From Burkholderiaceae bacterium (lineage in GTDB: Bacteria; Pseudomonadota; Gammaproteobacteria; Burkholderiales; Burkholderiaceae): a DNA stretch of 9,690 nt. Of the stretch, positions 7,840 to 9,690 are shown in pieces. Both the position numbers and the translations under genes were made by a program. The notes beneath the pieces are model-generated. The model did no database searches. It was not told the origin of the DNA and saw only the letters and a list, made by a program, of their open reading frames with translations. How positions within the stretch are numbered: position 1 is the first letter of the stretch; every line of letters starts with the position of its first letter. The stretch is taken from positions 1 to 9,690 of the forward strand of contig JAGOEY010000046.1 of NCBI GenBank assembly GCA_017997515.1, in the 5' to 3' direction.

Positions 7840-8808
7840 ATGGCCATGACTGCCGAGCACGGCGGCCCCGACGCCCTGGGCACACCCCGCTTCGACTTCT
7901 CCACCAACAGCAACAGCCTGGGGCCATGCCCGCAAGCGCTGGCTGCGGTGCAGCAGGCCGACGCCACGGTGTACCCCGACCCGCAGTACACCGCGCTGCG
8001 GGCGCAGCTGGCGGCGTTCCATGGGGTGGATATGGGGCGGGTGGTTTTGGCGGCCAGTGCCAGTGAATTCATTTTTCGTTGCAGCGCGCTGCAACGGGGG
8101 CAGGGCGTGTGTTTGCCCCCGCACCACTACGGCGACTATGCGCAGGCGGCGCTGGTTTGGGGTTTGCAGAAGGCTTCGGCAGCGGATGCCGGGCTGCTGT
8201 GGGGGTGTGAACCGTCCAGCCCTCTGGGACAGAACCATGCCGGGTTGGTGGCGCTGGTGGATGGGTTGCGGGTGGCGCAGCAACTGGTGCTGGACTGTGC
8301 CTATGCGCCGCTGCGCCTGGAAGACGCGCCCAGCCTCGGTGCCGCGCAGATGGACAGGCTGTGGCAGCTCTACACGCCCAACAAGGCGCTGGGGCTGACC
8401 GGAATCCGCGCGGCCTACGCGATTGCGCCGCTGGGCGCGGACACCGCGCCGCTGCAGGCGCTGTGCCCGTCCTGGCCGGTGGGTGCGCATGGTGTGGCGC
8501 TGCTGCAGGTGTGGTGCAGCCCGGCCAGCCAGCAGTGGCTGGCGCAGAGCCTGCCGACCTTGCGGGTGTGGAAGGCGCGGCAGATGGACTTGCTCACATC
8601 GCTGGGCTGGGTGTGCCTGCCCAGCGACGCCAACTTTTTCTGCGCCCGGCCTGCCGTGGGTGATGTGCCGCTGATGCTGCACACGCTGCGCGGACAGGGC
8701 ATCAAGCTGCGCGACGCCACGTCGTTTGGCCTGCCGGGCCATGTGCGGCTGGGGGTGTTGCCGCCTGCTGCGCAGGACACGCTGGCACGGGCGATCACGC
8801 AGTTTTAG
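7840..8808 (+). CDS. cobC: Threonine-phosphate decarboxylase, CobC type (PLP-dependent, fold type I)
   Basis: This 322-residue enzyme belongs to the class I/II aminotransferase fold. The CobC/CobD branch decarboxylates L-threonine-O-3-phosphate to aminopropanol phosphate, the piece that CbiB attaches to adenosylcobyric acid. Visible marks are HGGPDALG (7-14) and FDFSTNSNSLGP (18-29), typical of CobC N-termini; SASEFIF (73-79); LDCAYAPL (151-158), where Asp152 should contact the cofactor pyridine nitrogen; Lys182 in TPNKALGLTGIRAAY (179-193), the expected PLP Schiff-base lysine; and VRLGV with Arg303 for the substrate carboxylate. It is slightly shorter than many homologues. ATG 7840 is the first possible start after an in-frame stop at 7777-7779; ATG 7846 is an alternative. 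Neither has a Shine-Dalgarno sequence, which is odd. Its partner cbiB lies about 7.7 kb upstream, beyond the defence operon. Histidinol-phosphate aminotransferase is the main alternative, less likely in this context. Confidence 0.82.
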   Translation: MAMTAEHGGPDALGTPRFDFSTNSNSLGPCPQALAAVQQADATVYPDPQYTALRAQLAAFHGVDMGRVVLAASASEFIFRCSALQRGQGVCLPPHHYGDYAQAALVWGLQKASAADAGLLWGCEPSSPLGQNHAGLVALVDGLRVAQQLVLDCAYAPLRLEDAPSLGAAQMDRLWQLYTPNKALGLTGIRAAYAIAPLGADTAPLQALCPSWPVGAHGVALLQVWCSPASQQWLAQSLPTLRVWKARQMDLLTSLGWVCLPSDANFFCARPAVGDVPLMLHTLRGQGIKLRDATSFGLPGHVRLGVLPPAAQDTLARAITQF

Positions 8809-8833
8809 CTGGCCGCAGCGGTGGGGCGCACGC

Positions 8834-9690
8834 TCAGCGCGGTACGGTATTTTTGTAGACCACGCCGTCCTTCATGATCACCACGAAGTTGCGCTCCGGG
8901 TCTGCGATGAGTTTCAGGTTCTCCAGCGGGTTGCCGTCCACCAGCAGCAGGTCGGCCATGGCGCCCACCTGCACCACACCCAGCTTGCCGGGGTAGGGGT
9001 TGCGCTTGCCGGTGAGCTGCAGCAATTCGCCGTTGGTGCCGGTGGCCATGGCCAGGGTTTCGGCCGGGGTGTACCAGCGGTTCAGGCTGGCGAGGATTGA
9101 ACCCTGCTGTGCGGCCAGCGCGGCGGAGAACAACACGTCGGTGCCGAACGCGGTCTTGAGCTGGTACTTCTTGGCCAGCGTGTAGGTGTTGTTGTTGCCC
9201 GCAAACACCTCCTCGGCCTTTTTCCGCTCGAACGAGCCCGGAGGGAATGCATCGGCCATGGCGTCCGGGAACGGCTGGATGCTCAGCCAGATGCCCTTGC
9301 TTTGCATCAGCCGGGCCGTCTCGTCGTCCATCAGGCTGCCATGTTCGATGACCTTGACCCCCGACTCGATGGCCTGGCGAATAGCTTCTGTGGTGTACGC
9401 ATGGACCGTGACATAAGTGCCCCAGTTACCTGCCGCCTCCGTCGCCGCACGCAGCTCGGCCGGTGTGAAGGTCACCACGTCCAGCGGACTGTGGGGTGAG
9501 GAGACACCGCCGCCAGCGGTCAGCTTGATGTGTGCCGCGCCGCGCATGAGTTGCTCGCGCACCCGCATACGCACCTCGTCGGGGCTGTCGGCAATGGCGC
9601 TGTCGCCGTCCTTGTCGCCCACGGCACCGGGCGCCCCTTGCCTGCGTGGCAGGTCGCTGGCCTGGCGGAAGTCACCATGGCCGCTGGTCA
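8834..9690 (-). CDS. Amidohydrolase of the imidazolonepropionase-like group (partial, N-terminus outside window)
   Basis: The frame is open from the right edge (9688) to the stop at 8834-8836, giving 284 C-terminal residues; the GTG at 9620-9622 is internal, since TSGHGDFR and further family-like sequence precede it. These are metal-dependent TIM-barrel hydrolases acting on amide, peptide or cyclic C-N bonds. Visible marks, in order, are HIKLTAGGGV, whose Lys is probably the carboxylated metal bridge; VTVHAYTTEAI and VIEHGSLMD, with metal-binding histidines; AFGTDV, with the catalytic Asp; and the closing beta-sandwich strand GAMADLLLVDGNPLENL up to IMKDGVVYKNTVPR. Relatives are often exported or annotated as Xaa-Pro dipeptidase or imidazolonepropionase-like, but the substrate cannot be told. 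Any signal peptide and the first HxH motif lie beyond the window. The gene converges on cobC with a 25-base gap and shows no link to the defence operon. Confidence 0.88.
   Translation of the reverse strand, partial: TSGHGDFRQASDLPRRQGAPGAVGDKDGDSAIADSPDEVRMRVREQLMRGAAHIKLTAGGGVSSPHSPLDVVTFTPAELRAATEAAGNWGTYVTVHAYTTEAIRQAIESGVKVIEHGSLMDDETARLMQSKGIWLSIQPFPDAMADAFPPGSFERKKAEEVFAGNNNTYTLAKKYQLKTAFGTDVLFSAALAAQQGSILASLNRWYTPAETLAMATGTNGELLQLTGKRNPYPGKLGVVQVGAMADLLLVDGNPLENLKLIADPERNFVVIMKDGVVYKNTVPR

Noticed and set aside
8809..8833. A bidirectional terminator between cobC and the amidohydrolase
   Set aside because: The 25-base gap is GC-rich, but I could find no stable hairpin followed by a T-run on either strand.
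9000..9499. Several + strand frames of 61-76 codons opposite the amidohydrolase
   Set aside because: They are shadows of a well-supported - strand gene and show no domain or ribosome site.
1..9690. CRISPR array, tRNA, rRNA, integrase or transposase
   Set aside because: I looked for spaced repeats, cloverleaf-like sequence and mobile-element protein motifs and found none.

Overview
The window looks like chromosomal DNA from a high-GC betaproteobacterium. Burkholderiales, probably Comamonadaceae (a Rhodoferax/Polaromonas/Acidovorax-like genome), is the best guess. This rests on base composition, codon use, the cobalamin gene types and an intergenic element at about 7781-7835 that resembles dispersed repeats I remember from that family. 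The genus cannot be fixed from this sequence.

Layout, left to right: (1) 3-158, the C-terminal end of cbiB (adenosylcobinamide-phosphate synthase), + strand. (2) 168-7733, six tightly packed + strand genes. They are a DUF1778 antitoxin (tacA), a GNAT acetyltransferase toxin (tacT), then jetA, jetB, jetC and jetD, which form a complete Wadjet type I anti-plasmid system (kleisin, KITE, SMC and Toprim nuclease). (3) 7734-7839, a short AT-rich gap with two inverted repeats. (4) 7840-8808, a cobC-type threonine-phosphate decarboxylase, + strand. (5) 8834-9690, an amidohydrolase on the - strand, convergent with cobC and cut by the window edge.

How the genes work together: CbiB and the CobC-type enzyme act on consecutive steps of the aminopropanol arm of cobalamin synthesis, so they would normally sit side by side. 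Here a self-contained defence cassette of about 7.6 kb lies between them. The cassette begins with a promoter and a near-palindromic operator, 10 bases after the cbiB stop, that fits autorepression by the antitoxin. The toxin stop codon overlaps the jetA start codon (TAATG), and no clear Shine-Dalgarno sequence lies at the right distance before jetA. The toxin-antitoxin pair and Wadjet therefore look transcriptionally and translationally coupled, so the antitoxin operator may set expression of the whole Wadjet system. Catalytic motifs are intact in the GNAT toxin (acetyl-CoA loop, tyrosine), JetC (Walker A, signature, Walker B) and JetD (Toprim Glu and DxD). All six genes therefore appear functional.

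The most unusual point is the operon-level fusion of a tacAT-type toxin-antitoxin module to the front of a complete Wadjet I operon. Each part is a known family. I cannot tell without a database search whether this arrangement has been described. No gene-free stretch longer than 300 bases exists in the window, and I see no rRNA, tRNA, CRISPR array, transposase or integrase.
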